In this document: one piece after another, positions 27,251 to 36,990 of the stretch
Position numbering within the stretch: position 1 is the stretch's first letter
How the letters are laid out: every line of letters begins with the position of its first letter
Source: Bradyrhizobium sp. 190
Lineage (GTDB): Bacteria; Pseudomonadota; Alphaproteobacteria; Rhizobiales; Xanthobacteraceae
Assembly: GCF_023073415.1 (NCBI RefSeq)
Contig: NZ_JADPJL010000048.1
Span: forward strand, 1 to 64,000
Direction: 5' to 3'
DNA length: 64,000 nucleotides
Program-made: the position numbers and the translations under genes
Notes under the pieces: generated by a model
The model's database searches: none
What the model was told of the DNA's origin: nothing
Seen by the model: only the letters and a program-made list of their open reading frames with translations

Positions 27251-30200
27251 GTGAAGAAGAAGAGTAAAAAGGTCAGCGCCCGCGGTGCGACCAGAAGCGC
27301 GACCAAGAAGGGAAAATCCTCGGGTTCCGCGATCTCGACGTCCTCGCCCCTAGGCATGTTGGCGCTTCATCTTCGCGAGCAGTGGAAAAAGTCCGGTCGC
27401 GATGGGTTGGTGTTTCTCGCTGAAGACGAGAACAGGGCCGAGCGGCTCGGCGGCATCGTCCATGCACTCGATCCATCGCTCGATGTTCTCGTATTCCCTA
27501 GATTGAATACGTTGCCGTTCGATGGGCTCGAACCGTCGCGCGAGATCGCCGGCCGGCGGAGTTCGGTCTTGCGCCGTCTTGCCAGAAGAAAGAAGCCGAT
27601 TCTGCTCGTCTCAACGGCAGAAGCAATCATGGAGCGGCTGCCTTTGCCGGCGAGTTGGTCGCGCATCAGCCTAGGCCTCAAGGTGCAAGCGTCGTATGCC
27701 GAGCAGTACCTCGAGGCACGCATTGAGGAATTGGGCTACGATCTCGACGAAGAGGCAGAATATCCGGGCGCCGCGCTCTTTCACGGCAAGACATTCGAGA
27801 TCTTCCCGGCCGGTGCTCTCGGGCCGTACCGGATCGAGCATTCAGGCGGTGCGATCCGCAGAATTGTTGCCGTCGACCCGAATGAGCATGACGCCATATC
27901 CGATTTCAAGGAACTGATTGTCGATCCGATGTCGGAACGCCTCGCGTTGGGCGGCAACCGGGCGCCGCGGGCTACCTTCCCGGACTATTGCGATCGGGCA
28001 CGATGGATCGCGGACGCGCAAGTTCCTGCTCACGCCGAGAGCTGGTTCAGCACGATCGAGGAGGCGGCCGGTCGCAGGGATTCCGAACGAGAGTATCTGG
28101 GGCGAGGGGACTGGAAGAAGCTGAAGAAGCGGATGAGTGTGCTTCCTGCTAAGACCGCGTTTGTGGCCACGCCCGACTTCTCGAAGGTTGTGGCGCCGAG
28201 GAAAGCGCTTCGCGCGTTCGTGGCCAGAGCGGAACGCGCCGGATCTCGTTTGCTCTTCGTCGCCGCGGTCGAAGACGATCTGCGCGCGATGGAGCGCATG
28301 AGTGGGATCAGGGCGGATCGTTTCGCCAACTGGGACGAGGCGGCGGAGGCCAGAAGACGCGAGGGCGCGCTGTTGGCCGACTTCGACGCGGGCTTTTTCG
28401 CTCCCGGCAAAAAGCAGACCTTGGTTGTGACCGCGTCTGACGTGCTCGGTAGCCGTGCCCATCATCCGCAACCGATGGCCAAAGCCTGGACCGTCGCCTT
28501 CAATCACCCGGATATTCCCGCGCGCGGCGCGGCCGTCGTTCATCTCCAGCGGGGCTTGGCTTTACTGGATCGTTTGCAGACCCTCGACATGGGGAACGGT
28601 ACAAACCGCGAGATGATCAGGCTCGAATTCGCCGGCGACGATGCTGTGCTTGTTCCGCCTGCCGATCTCGCCTTGATCTGGCCCTACGCTGTAGAGCCCG
28701 GTAAGCTCACGTTAGACAAGGCCGATGGCAGTACGTGGTGGAACAGACGTGGCGAGGCTGAGCAGGAAATCGAAGCAGCAGCCAAGCAGCTTGCGAAACA
28801 TATCGCCCAACGACGGCGCCGGCGTGCTCCCAAGCTGGTCGCTCCGGGGGCGGCCTATGAGAGATTCGTCGCGCGCTTTCCGTATTTCACGACGGTTGAT
28901 CAGGCCAAGGCGATCCGGGACGTGCTGGACGATCTGGCGGCTGGTCACCCGATGGACCGGGTGGTCTGTGGTGATGTCGGCTTCGGCAAGACTGAGGTCG
29001 CCTTGCGGGCGGCGGCGGCTGTCGCGCTGTCAGGAAAACAGGTCGCTATTGCGGTTCCGACCACCGTCCTGGCCAGACAGCATGTCGAGACGTTTCGCAA
29101 GCGGTTCGGCCCGCTCGGAATCGAAGTGGCGAATTTGTCGCGGGCTGCGTCGGCGGCGGACATAAGAAATACGAAAGAAAAACTCCGCCGAGCCAAACTG
29201 AAAGTCGTTATTGGTACACAAGCTCTCGGCTCGACTGACGTGAGGTTTGCTGACCTCGGCCTTGTCATCATCGATGAGGAGCAGCACTTTGGTGCGGCGG
29301 AGAAGGCGAAACTTTCGGGTCTTGCGAAGGGCGTTCATACTCTTTGGATGAGCGCCACGCCGATACCGCGCACGCTGGCGGCGGGTCTTGCGGGGTTCAG
29401 GGATCTAAGCGTTATTGCTACGCCACCGGTTCATCGGCTGCCTATCGTCACCAAGGTTGCTCCGCTATCGGACGCCGCGATCGCCGCGGCTTTGCTGCGT
29501 GAGCAAAGGCGCCACGGGCAGAGCTTCCTGATTTGCCCCCGTATCCAGGATTTGGAGCCGATGCTGGCAAGGATAAAATTGACTGCTCCGGACCTTCGCA
29601 TCGTATGTCTCCATGGTCGGTTGCCAGCCGCAGATATCGACGATCGAATGATAAGCTTCGTCCAAGGCGAAGCGGACGTGCTCCTCGCGACCAATATCGT
29701 GGAGAGTGGCCTCGACATTCCGCGGGCGAACACCATCGTCATCTGCTGGCCGGAGAAGTTTGGTCTGTCGCAGCTTCATCAGCTAAGGGGCCGCGTCGGA
29801 CGGGGCGGCACGCGTGCTTTCGCGTATTTGTTAAACGAGTCGAACTCCGAACAATCCGAGAGGCGTTTGGCTGTGCTGGAAGAGTTCAGCAAGCCCGGCG
29901 CCGGCTTTGCCATCAGCGAGCGTGATCTGGATCTCCGGGGCGCCGGAGACCTCTTCTCCGAACAGCAGTCTGGCCATCTGCAGGTATTCGGGCCGATGCT
30001 CTATAGCCATCTTCTCAAGCGGGCGTCGGAGAAGGACACCGACGGTGGCGCCGAGCTGTGGGTGCCTGATCTGAACCTGCCGATCGCCGACATGCTGCCC
30101 ACGGGCTACGTACAGTCGGACGCTGTTCGCCTGGAAATCTATGGCCGTATCGCCAGATGCCGCACCGAGGATGATCTCGCGGATTTGGAGGACGAAACCG

Positions 30201-30460
30201 CACGTCGTTTCGGCAGGCTGCCGCTGGAAGCGCGCGAGTTTTTCGCGGCGGCGAGGCTCAGGCTAGATTGCAAGCGGCGCGGCATTATGAGGCTTGATGT
30301 CGGCCCCGAGGCTGTTGCGGCGACGTTTCTCCCTGGTCGGCTTCGCAAGTCGAGAGCGAAGTCGCTAGAGCGAGAAGGCGATCGCGTGGTCTATATCGGC
30401 AATCGCAATGCGAAGCCGTTCGAACGAATAAGCGACTTCCTTGAGTTGCTGGACGAGTAG
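27251..30460 (+). CDS. Mfd-like transcription-repair coupling factor (paralogue-type)
   Basis: The 1069-residue SF2 translocase in its family removes stalled RNA polymerase and recruits repair proteins. The N-terminal UvrB-like region reads LGMLALHLREQWKKSGRDGL with PRLNTLPFDGLEPSREI. The translocation module has Walker A GDVGFGKTEVALRAAAAVAL near residue 575, IDEEQHFG near 675, MSATPIPRTL and LHQLRGRVGR. The relay helix and TRCF C-terminus follow (LEIYGRIARCRTEDDLADLE). It is about 100 residues shorter than usual alphaproteobacterial Mfd, and the RNA-polymerase-interaction region is weakly conserved. It may therefore be a second, divergent copy. The start is GTG at 27251. Confidence 0.8.
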   Translation: MKKKSKKVSARGATRSATKKGKSSGSAISTSSPLGMLALHLREQWKKSGRDGLVFLAEDENRAERLGGIVHALDPSLDVLVFPRLNTLPFDGLEPSREIAGRRSSVLRRLARRKKPILLVSTAEAIMERLPLPASWSRISLGLKVQASYAEQYLEARIEELGYDLDEEAEYPGAALFHGKTFEIFPAGALGPYRIEHSGGAIRRIVAVDPNEHDAISDFKELIVDPMSERLALGGNRAPRATFPDYCDRARWIADAQVPAHAESWFSTIEEAAGRRDSEREYLGRGDWKKLKKRMSVLPAKTAFVATPDFSKVVAPRKALRAFVARAERAGSRLLFVAAVEDDLRAMERMSGIRADRFANWDEAAEARRREGALLADFDAGFFAPGKKQTLVVTASDVLGSRAHHPQPMAKAWTVAFNHPDIPARGAAVVHLQRGLALLDRLQTLDMGNGTNREMIRLEFAGDDAVLVPPADLALIWPYAVEPGKLTLDKADGSTWWNRRGEAEQEIEAAAKQLAKHIAQRRRRRAPKLVAPGAAYERFVARFPYFTTVDQAKAIRDVLDDLAAGHPMDRVVCGDVGFGKTEVALRAAAAVALSGKQVAIAVPTTVLARQHVETFRKRFGPLGIEVANLSRAASAADIRNTKEKLRRAKLKVVIGTQALGSTDVRFADLGLVIIDEEQHFGAAEKAKLSGLAKGVHTLWMSATPIPRTLAAGLAGFRDLSVIATPPVHRLPIVTKVAPLSDAAIAAALLREQRRHGQSFLICPRIQDLEPMLARIKLTAPDLRIVCLHGRLPAADIDDRMISFVQGEADVLLATNIVESGLDIPRANTIVICWPEKFGLSQLHQLRGRVGRGGTRAFAYLLNESNSEQSERRLAVLEEFSKPGAGFAISERDLDLRGAGDLFSEQQSGHLQVFGPMLYSHLLKRASEKDTDGGAELWVPDLNLPIADMLPTGYVQSDAVRLEIYGRIARCRTEDDLADLEDETARRFGRLPLEAREFFAAARLRLDCKRRGIMRLDVGPEAVAATFLPGRLRKSRAKSLEREGDRVVYIGNRNAKPFERISDFLELLDE

Positions 30461-31085
30461 TTGGCTAGAGCCGTTCCATAACATTCGATGAGGGAAGGGC
30501 CGCTGTTGGCGCAAAGCGGCCGTTGGCCAAATCCGACTTCTCGTGCAATTTTGTTGTGTGACTCGGCTGCACCTTTAGTGGCGACTTGCCCCTTGCCTAC
30601 CGACCCCCTGGGCGGCTCGAGCATGACCTCCTTCAAGCGATCGCCACTGGCGATGACGACCACGAAGTTGAGTTTGCGCGCGGCACCTGTTTCTGCGTCG
30701 CGCGTCCGCCGCCAGACATAAGGCGAGCATCGAAAAGGCTCGATGCTCGCCTAATCCTGCTTCATAGAAATCCGGCAAGAGCTTCTGATGCGTACGGCGT
30801 CCGACGGCTCTTGCTCAACTGACTTCAGAGCAATTGTGTTGCCCAGATCCTCTCGGTCGAGCCCTTTCAGTGATGACGCCCTCCACGGAAGAGAGACAGG
30901 GCATCGGCGGTCGTGCCGCGGACATATGAGCCGAAGCCGGCGGGTCCGGCCCGCGCAACTTGTTCTCGGATCGACCCGAACTCAGCTTAGGTTCTCACAG
31001 CGGCACTGGAACTAGCCCTTGGGGCCTAAGTCGATTTTGGAGGAATCCAACTTGAACAAGTGGCTGGCCGCAGTATTAGTTATCC
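30461..31085. other. Gap with hairpin and possible decayed frame
   Basis: No complete gene is supported. On the minus strand MVVIASGDRLKEVMLEPPRG (around 30600-30663) is coding-like but lacks a family match and start context. The stretch holds a 13-bp perfect hairpin at 30721-30752 and the 16-mer shared with 27072. A GGAGGA at 31039-31044 precedes a TTG that would give a 23-residue peptide overlapping the next gene. Confidence 0.35.
30721..30752. terminator. Perfect 13-bp hairpin, possible terminator
   Basis: AGGCGAGCATCGA pairs with TCGATGCTCGCCT around a six-base loop. It lacks a long T-tract, so it could be a terminator, an RNA processing site or part of a small RNA. It is the most stable hairpin between the Mfd-like gene and the next small gene. 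Confidence 0.45.
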
Positions 31086-31334
31086 ATGGCAGAGTCGTTT
31101 GGCAGCGCATTCACCATCGTTGAGGTGACGGCAGACGATTGGTCTGCGGGACGACCAAGGAAGGAGTTTTGGGTCGCGGCAGCCAAACCAAGTCAAGCGC
31201 TGACGTTGGTGCTTGCGGCCGTCCCGGAGGGCTGGACGGCGGAGCTAGTGACTAACCCCGTGACGAAACAGCCACAGGCGGCGCTGGAACAACTAAACCT
31301 CAAGCCCGGCGAAGTCTGCAAACTGACAAAGTGA
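31086..31334 (+). CDS. Small hypothetical protein
   Basis: The 82-residue protein has a beta/alpha pattern: FTIVEVTADDWSAGRPRKEF, WVAAAKPSQALTLVLAAVPE, then GWTAELV and LKPGEVCKL. It resembles a Bradyrhizobium hypothetical family that starts with a VEVTxDDW segment. No signal or membrane segment is present. The ATG lacks a strong ribosome-binding site; GGAGGA at 31039 serves an overlapping TTG frame and may allow translational coupling. Confidence 0.55.
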   Translation: MAESFGSAFTIVEVTADDWSAGRPRKEFWVAAAKPSQALTLVLAAVPEGWTAELVTNPVTKQPQAALEQLNLKPGEVCKLTK

Positions 31335-31502
31335 GGCTGCAATTGACGCGGTCTCTCGTCTCATTACTGGGCTCACCTTGAGGCCCAGTTGGTTGGCAAA
31401 GGCGCTACCATTGGGGCAGGTGGCCCTGTCCCTCAGAGTTGTGAGGTCGACCAACGAGAAGGGGCAGGAATGTGTGACTGCTCGCTGCGCGCGGGGGTCG
31501 AT

Positions 31503-33500
31503 TCATGGCTCTGGTCCAAACCGGTCTAACATTTCGCGCACACGCAAAGCGAGTTTTGCCTGAGAAATCGGCTTCTCTAATAGCTCGACGCCCTCATCAA
31601 GACGCCCTTGGTGGACCACGGCGTTTCGCGAGTACCCTGTCATATACAGGATCTTGACGCTTGGGCGGATCTGTTGCGCGCGCCGACCGAGCTCCCGTCC
31701 ATTGATTCCGGGCATGACGACATCCGTCAGTAGGAGATCAACCTTCGGCTCTTCCTGCAGGAGGATGGTCAAGGCAGCTTGGGCGCTGGAAGCCGGAACG
31801 ACGCGATAATTCAAGTCTCGCAGAAGCTCAGAAACATATGCACGCAGCTCCGCATCATCTTCGACAACGAGTATCGTCTCAAGTTTCTCGCCTTCCGGGC
31901 GAAATTCGTCTACATCACTGTCGGCCGGTCGGGCCTCTCCATGGTACCGGGGGAAATACATTCGGATGCTGGTACCTTGGCCGAGCTCGCTGTAGATCTT
32001 CACGTGCCCACCAGACTGTTTTACAAAACCATAGACTTGGCTAAGTCCAAGGCCTGTCCCTTGCCCGAGCTCTTTCGTCGTAAAAAACGGCTCGAAGGCA
32101 TGATTCAGGACGTCCGCGGTCATGCCGGTACCTGTGTCCGTTACGCAAACGATGACATACTGGCCCGGGGAGAGCTCAGGATTTACCCGGCAATATCCCT
32201 CATCAGCTAAAACATTCACAGCTTCGACCGTGAGTTTGCCGCCATCCGGCATTGCATCGCGTGCGTTGATACCGAGATTGATGATGGCCGATTCGAGATG
32301 ATTGGTATCGGCCTCGATCGACCAGAGACCTGCACTTCCGACGGTCTGAACTTCGATACGTTCGCCGAGTGTACGTTGCAGAAACTCCTGCAATCCATTC
32401 AGGAAATTATTCAGATTGATAGGCTGCGGATCCAGCGCTTGCCGGCGGGAGAATGCGAGTAGGCGGCTAGTCAGTGCTGCTGCACGCTGCGCGCCCCGCT
32501 TAGCATTGGCCAGTGCCCGCTGAAGATTCGTGCTGTTAGCCAAGCCGCGACTGTTTCGCTCCGCGGTCTCAAGGTTGCCAAGCACGATCATCAGGAGATT
32601 ATTGAAGTCGTGCGCAATCCCGCCGCTGAGCTGGCCTACCGCTTCGAGCTTCTGAGAAGCGGCTAACTGCTGCTGAACGCGCTGGAGTTCGTCCTGGGCC
32701 TGCTTTCGCTCGGTTACGTCACGCGTTACTTTTGCAAATCCGACCAGTTCGCCGGCCTCATCTGTGATGCGATCGATGACAACTGACGCCCAAAAGCGAC
32801 TGCCGTCCTTTCGCATTCGCCAGCCTTCAGCCTCGAAGCGTCCTTGTTTGGCTGCCTCGACGAGAGCCAGTTTAGGCACGCCAAGTTGAATATCTTCAGG
32901 AGTGTAGAATCGGCTGAAGTGCTGACCGATAATTTCGTGCGGATCGTAGCCTTTGATGCGCTGTGCACCCGGATTCCACGTAGTTACGTTGCCGGCAGGA
33001 TCCAGCTGAAAAATCGCATAATCGACGACAGCCTCGATCAATCGACGGTATCGTCGCTCGCTCTCAAGCAGTTCGTTGTGGGCCTGCTGACGTTCGGTGA
33101 TGTCGCGCGTGACCTTTGCAAAGCCGATCACTTGACCTTGCTCGTCGCGAATTGCATCAACCACGACGAGCGCCCAAAAGCGGCTCCCGTCTTTGCGGAC
33201 GCGCCAGCCCTCAGAGCTAAAGCGGCCAGTTTCAGCTGCAATTCTCAATGCGGTTTGGGGAAGCCCTTTAGCGTGATCCTCCGGCGGATAAAACGATGAG
33301 AATGGCTTGCCGATAATCTCGTGAGCCGAGTAGCCCTTCAGCCGCTCCGCTCCGGCGTTCCAACTACGCACAGTGCCATCTACATCTATCATGTAGATTG
33401 CGTAATCCACGATGGCGTCTATGAGCAGTTGAAGTCGCCGGCCGTCGGCGACCCCGTCGAGCTTTGATTGTGGTTTATCCAACGGGTCGAGCGCTCCCAA
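31503..33500 (-). CDS. PAS-PAS hybrid sensor histidine kinase
   Basis: The 665-residue soluble hybrid kinase has two PAS domains at about residues 18-130 and 145-262, near copies of each other (each with GFAKVTRDITERQ or GFAKVTRDVTERK). A HisKA domain follows with the histidine in SGGIAHDFNNLLMIVLGN, then a HATPase with NLGINARDAMP and TGLGLSQVYGF. A C-terminal receiver has VVEDDAELR and phosphoacceptor TDVVMPG. PAS pairs often sense redox, light or small ligands; no cofactor signature is obvious. It is transcribed away from the kaiC homologue, so the 243-bp region between them probably holds both promoters. Confidence 0.9.
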   Translation of the reverse strand: MGALDPLDKPQSKLDGVADGRRLQLLIDAIVDYAIYMIDVDGTVRSWNAGAERLKGYSAHEIIGKPFSSFYPPEDHAKGLPQTALRIAAETGRFSSEGWRVRKDGSRFWALVVVDAIRDEQGQVIGFAKVTRDITERQQAHNELLESERRYRRLIEAVVDYAIFQLDPAGNVTTWNPGAQRIKGYDPHEIIGQHFSRFYTPEDIQLGVPKLALVEAAKQGRFEAEGWRMRKDGSRFWASVVIDRITDEAGELVGFAKVTRDVTERKQAQDELQRVQQQLAASQKLEAVGQLSGGIAHDFNNLLMIVLGNLETAERNSRGLANSTNLQRALANAKRGAQRAAALTSRLLAFSRRQALDPQPINLNNFLNGLQEFLQRTLGERIEVQTVGSAGLWSIEADTNHLESAIINLGINARDAMPDGGKLTVEAVNVLADEGYCRVNPELSPGQYVIVCVTDTGTGMTADVLNHAFEPFFTTKELGQGTGLGLSQVYGFVKQSGGHVKIYSELGQGTSIRMYFPRYHGEARPADSDVDEFRPEGEKLETILVVEDDAELRAYVSELLRDLNYRVVPASSAQAALTILLQEEPKVDLLLTDVVMPGINGRELGRRAQQIRPSVKILYMTGYSRNAVVHQGRLDEGVELLEKPISQAKLALRVREMLDRFGPEP

Positions 33501-33743
33501 ACAGACTCAACGTAGCAGAATGCGCATTGGTTCCACGTATCGAACTCTCCACTGAGATGAATGCGCCGTCGTTGCCAGCAGTGGGTGGAATGCTCATCGA
33601 AAGTGCGCGGGCATGTGAGGCCCTCCGCGCTGAGAATTTCCCGTGAACTCACCCGAGCAGCTGGGGTTGGGAACCCAGCCCCGTGGTAAAAGTTTCCGTA
33701 CATCGATGTTGAGGGTTCGCCTGCGGCGAAACGGGGGTTTGAC

Positions 33744-35264
33744 ATGGATGATGGTAAGCAGTTGCTCGACGGGGATGAGCTTCCGAGGATGTCCACTGGA
33801 AATGCCGGTTTAGACGACATACTGGGCGGCGGCATCGACCCCGAGAGAATGTATCTATTCGAAGGGCAGCCTGGTTCGGGAAAAACCACCCTGGCTTTGG
33901 AATTCTTGCTCGAAGGAGTTCGCGCCGGCGAACCGACACTTTACATCACGCTATCGGAGACCGAGCGAGAACTGCGTCTGGTCGCGAAGCGTCATGGGTG
34001 GTCGCTCAACGGCATCACGATCTTTGAACTAATTCCGGCTGAGACCAGTCTGGATCCGAGCCAGGAACTCACTGTGCTGCATCCTGCTGAGATGGAGCTC
34101 AGCGAAACGACGCAAATGATCTTCGACCGGGTCGAGGCGTTGGCGCCGGCCCGAATTGTACTCGATAGCCTATCAGAGCTTCGACTGTTGGCCCAAAGCC
34201 CGCTTAGATACCGCCGTCAAATCCTCGCGTTGAAGCACTTCTTCTCAGGTCGCAAGTCCACGGTGGTTTTGCTTGATGACCTTTCATCACAGCAGAACGA
34301 TCTGCAATTGCACTCGATCGCCCATGGCGTCGTGCTGCTTGAGCAGCTGGCGATCGACTACGGTGCGCAGCGGCGACGCCTTCGCGTCGTGAAAATGCGC
34401 GGCATCGATTTCAAGGGCGGATTTCACGACTTTACTATCAGGCATGGGGGTCTCAAAGTTTACCCCCGACTTGTCGCGGCCGAGCATCATCAGGATTTCG
34501 ACACGGAGGTCGTCCTAAGCGGAAATGCGGAACTGGACGCTCTGCTAGGCGGCGGCCTTGAGCGCGGAACAAATGCGCTCCTGATCGGCTCAGCGGGCGT
34601 CGGAAAATCATCCATGGCGCTTACTTACGCAATCGCAGCCGCATCACGGAACGAGCGCTCCGTGATTTTTGCCTTCGACGAAGGACGCGGAACCATGATT
34701 GCGCGTGCGAAGACGTTGGGACTTCCGCTTCAGGACGGGCTCGACAAAGGCCTGATCGATTTTCAGCAAATAGACCCTGCTGAAATGGCACCTGGGGAGT
34801 TTGCCGACGCGGTGCGGCGTAGCGTAGAACGTGCTGACGCGCGGATAGTGATAATCGACAGCCTCAATGGCTATCTCAACGCGATGCCGGACGAGCGCTT
34901 TTTGATTCTTCAGATGCACGAGTTGCTGAGCTATCTCAGCCATCGCGGCGTTCTAACCATCCTCGTGCTGGCGCAGCACGGCCTCGTCGGACCCATGGAT
35001 ACGCCGCTGGACATCAGCTATCTCGCCGACGGCGTGCTGATGCTGCGTTATTTCGAGTTCGACGGCAGCGTGAGGCGTGCACTGTCCGTCGTGAAGAAAC
35101 GAAGCGGCCTTCATGAACATTCCATCCGTGAATTCAAACTCAGCCACCAAGGCATCACCGTCGGCCCTCCGCTCAGGGGTTTTAGCGGCATTTTCGGCGG
35201 TACGCCGGTGTACAAAGGGGAGGAGACACCTTTGATGTCTCGGGACACCGATGGTCGGCCTTGA
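33744..35264 (+). CDS. kaiC: KaiC-like two-domain circadian clock ATPase/kinase
   Basis: The 506-residue protein has two RecA-like domains in the KaiC order. CI has Walker A GQPGSGKTT at residues 41-49 and the catalytic acidic ITLSETERE. CII has Walker A GSAGVGKSS near 282-290, IFAFDEGRGTMIARAK and IVIIDSLNGY. The CII end (VVKKRSGLHEHSIREFKLSH) matches the KaiC segment that follows the phosphorylation site. Aligning with cyanobacterial KaiC, the phosphorylated Ser-Thr pair corresponds to Ser-Tyr here (DISYLADG). No kaiA or kaiB is in the window. The stop overlaps the next gene by 14 bp, so the ATPase and the hybrid kinase are co-translated, suggesting a KaiC-kinase signalling pair. Confidence 0.85.
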   Translation: MDDGKQLLDGDELPRMSTGNAGLDDILGGGIDPERMYLFEGQPGSGKTTLALEFLLEGVRAGEPTLYITLSETERELRLVAKRHGWSLNGITIFELIPAETSLDPSQELTVLHPAEMELSETTQMIFDRVEALAPARIVLDSLSELRLLAQSPLRYRRQILALKHFFSGRKSTVVLLDDLSSQQNDLQLHSIAHGVVLLEQLAIDYGAQRRRLRVVKMRGIDFKGGFHDFTIRHGGLKVYPRLVAAEHHQDFDTEVVLSGNAELDALLGGGLERGTNALLIGSAGVGKSSMALTYAIAAASRNERSVIFAFDEGRGTMIARAKTLGLPLQDGLDKGLIDFQQIDPAEMAPGEFADAVRRSVERADARIVIIDSLNGYLNAMPDERFLILQMHELLSYLSHRGVLTILVLAQHGLVGPMDTPLDISYLADGVLMLRYFEFDGSVRRALSVVKKRSGLHEHSIREFKLSHQGITVGPPLRGFSGIFGGTPVYKGEETPLMSRDTDGRP

Positions 35265-36933
35265 AACGCCAAAAGGCGTGGTTTTGGTCCTGATGCCCGT
35301 CGGACGTGACGCCGCAACTGTTGCCAGGTTGATCGAAATGGCCGGCTTACGTCCCGTGGTCTGCAACACTCTTCAGGAATTGATAGAGAATCTCGAGTGG
35401 GTCGTTGAAGTCGTGGTTGTGGCGGAGGAGGCGCTCTACGGCAATAATGCCCGCGTTTTGGAGGACTGGGTGGGCCGTCAGCCACCGTGGTCCGATCAAC
35501 CCTTTGTCGTACTGACCAACCACAATGAAGGTGGCAAGTTTGCCGCGTTCAGGCGCGAGTTAGTCATGCGCCTGCGTAACGTGGGCTTTCTTGAGCGCCC
35601 GTTGCAAGCCATCACGCTTCAGGCCACGATACTTTCCGCAGAGCGCGCTCGAAGACGACAGTATCTAACTCGTGCGCACCTTGAAGCCCAGCGCGGCGCC
35701 GCTGCAGAACTTGAGCGATTGGTGACGGAGAGAACAGCCGACCTTGAGCGGGCGAACAGTCAACTCCGAGAGGAAATTGCGGGTCGCGAACGGGCTCAGG
35801 CAGCGTTGCTGCAGGCCCAGAAAATCGAGGCGTTGGGCCAGCTTGTCGGTGGGGTCGCGCACGATTTCAATAACCTACTTATGGCTGTCATTGGTAATCT
35901 CGACCTGCTTTCCAAAAGACTTGGCGAAGATGCGCGACTTCACAGGCTGCTGGATGGCGCCATGGAGGGCGCCCGCCGTGGCGCCACTTTGACGCAACGA
36001 CTACTCGCTTTTGCCCGCAAGCAGGAACTGAAAGCGCAAGCCACAGATGTCCGAAGCCTTGTGGAGGACATGATAGGCCTCATAGATCGTTCGGTGGGTC
36101 CGATGGTTCGGATCGAGCTTCACGCCGAAGACCATATGCCGGTCGTCGACGTCGACCCGAACCAGCTCGAAATGGCTCTGCTCAATCTCGCCGTGAATGC
36201 CCGGGACGCGATGATAACGGGCGGCGTCCTCACGATCGGGCTGTCCGAGCAAATTGTCGATGTCGACGATCAGCTGGGTGTCCAGCCGGGCCGATACGTG
36301 GTGCTCTCGGTGCGAGATACTGGAGAAGGGATGGACGCAGAGACGTTGGCCAGAGCCGTAGAACCGTTCTTCTCAACGAAGGGAGTGGGCAAGGGCACGG
36401 GTTTAGGTTTGTCTATGGTGTTCGGCCTGGCGCAACAATCCGGCGGTGCCCTGCGGCTCGAAAGCGCCCCCTCAAGTGGAACAATCGCCAGACTTTGGCT
36501 TCCCGTTGCCAGTGAAACGGCGGTCCCTTCCGGACAGACGCGGAATATCCTCACTAAAGCCTCAGGCCCAGCGAAGATTCTCTTTGTGGATGACGATCTT
36601 CTGATCGCCGGCAGTACTGTCGATCTACTAGAAGATCTGGGACATCAGGTGGTTGAAGCGCACTCCGCCAAAGAGGCGTTGCGGCTTCTTGAAGGTGGAT
36701 TGGCTGCTGATCTTTTGATAACCGACCACGCGATGCCAGGGATGACAGGAATCGAACTGGCCAGGGAAGTGCGCCGCCACTATCCTCGACTTCCGGTCTT
36801 GCTTGCGACGGGGTTCGCTGAGCTGGAAGGAAGTGAAGTGGTAGACGTCGCACGTCTCGCGAAACCTTACACGCAAGATCAACTTGCCGCGGAGATAGCG
36901 CATCTCCTGCCGGTTGGAAGGGATGGTTTCTGA
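35251..36933 (+). CDS. Hybrid sensor histidine kinase with N-terminal pseudo-receiver
   Basis: This kinase has 560 residues. Residues about 8-125 fold like a receiver (VVLVLMPVGRDAATVARLIE, ending GFLERPL) but the phosphoacceptor position reads VVVVAEEAL, so it cannot be phosphorylated normally. A coiled coil (AELERLVTERTADLERANSQ) leads to HisKA with the histidine near residue 205 (GGVAHDFNNLL). The HATPase has NLAVNARDAM and GTGLGLSMVFG, and a C-terminal receiver has FVDDDLLI and ITDHAMPG. It overlaps kaiC, so the pseudo-receiver is the likely docking surface for KaiC or for an output regulator. ATG at 35251. Confidence 0.88.
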   Translation: MVGLETPKGVVLVLMPVGRDAATVARLIEMAGLRPVVCNTLQELIENLEWVVEVVVVAEEALYGNNARVLEDWVGRQPPWSDQPFVVLTNHNEGGKFAAFRRELVMRLRNVGFLERPLQAITLQATILSAERARRRQYLTRAHLEAQRGAAAELERLVTERTADLERANSQLREEIAGRERAQAALLQAQKIEALGQLVGGVAHDFNNLLMAVIGNLDLLSKRLGEDARLHRLLDGAMEGARRGATLTQRLLAFARKQELKAQATDVRSLVEDMIGLIDRSVGPMVRIELHAEDHMPVVDVDPNQLEMALLNLAVNARDAMITGGVLTIGLSEQIVDVDDQLGVQPGRYVVLSVRDTGEGMDAETLARAVEPFFSTKGVGKGTGLGLSMVFGLAQQSGGALRLESAPSSGTIARLWLPVASETAVPSGQTRNILTKASGPAKILFVDDDLLIAGSTVDLLEDLGHQVVEAHSAKEALRLLEGGLAADLLITDHAMPGMTGIELAREVRRHYPRLPVLLATGFAELEGSEVVDVARLAKPYTQDQLAAEIAHLLPVGRDGF

Positions 36934-36990
36934 ATGGCGCTCAGCGGCCGGCGTGCACCTGCCGGGTAGACGGATTTCGACCCCGTACCT

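Noticed and set aside
33744..35264. Reading this ATPase as RadA or a generic RecA-like protein
   Set aside because: It has two RecA-like domains with KaiC-specific C-terminal phrasing (KKRSGLHEHSIREF) and no zinc finger or Lon-type domain as in RadA.
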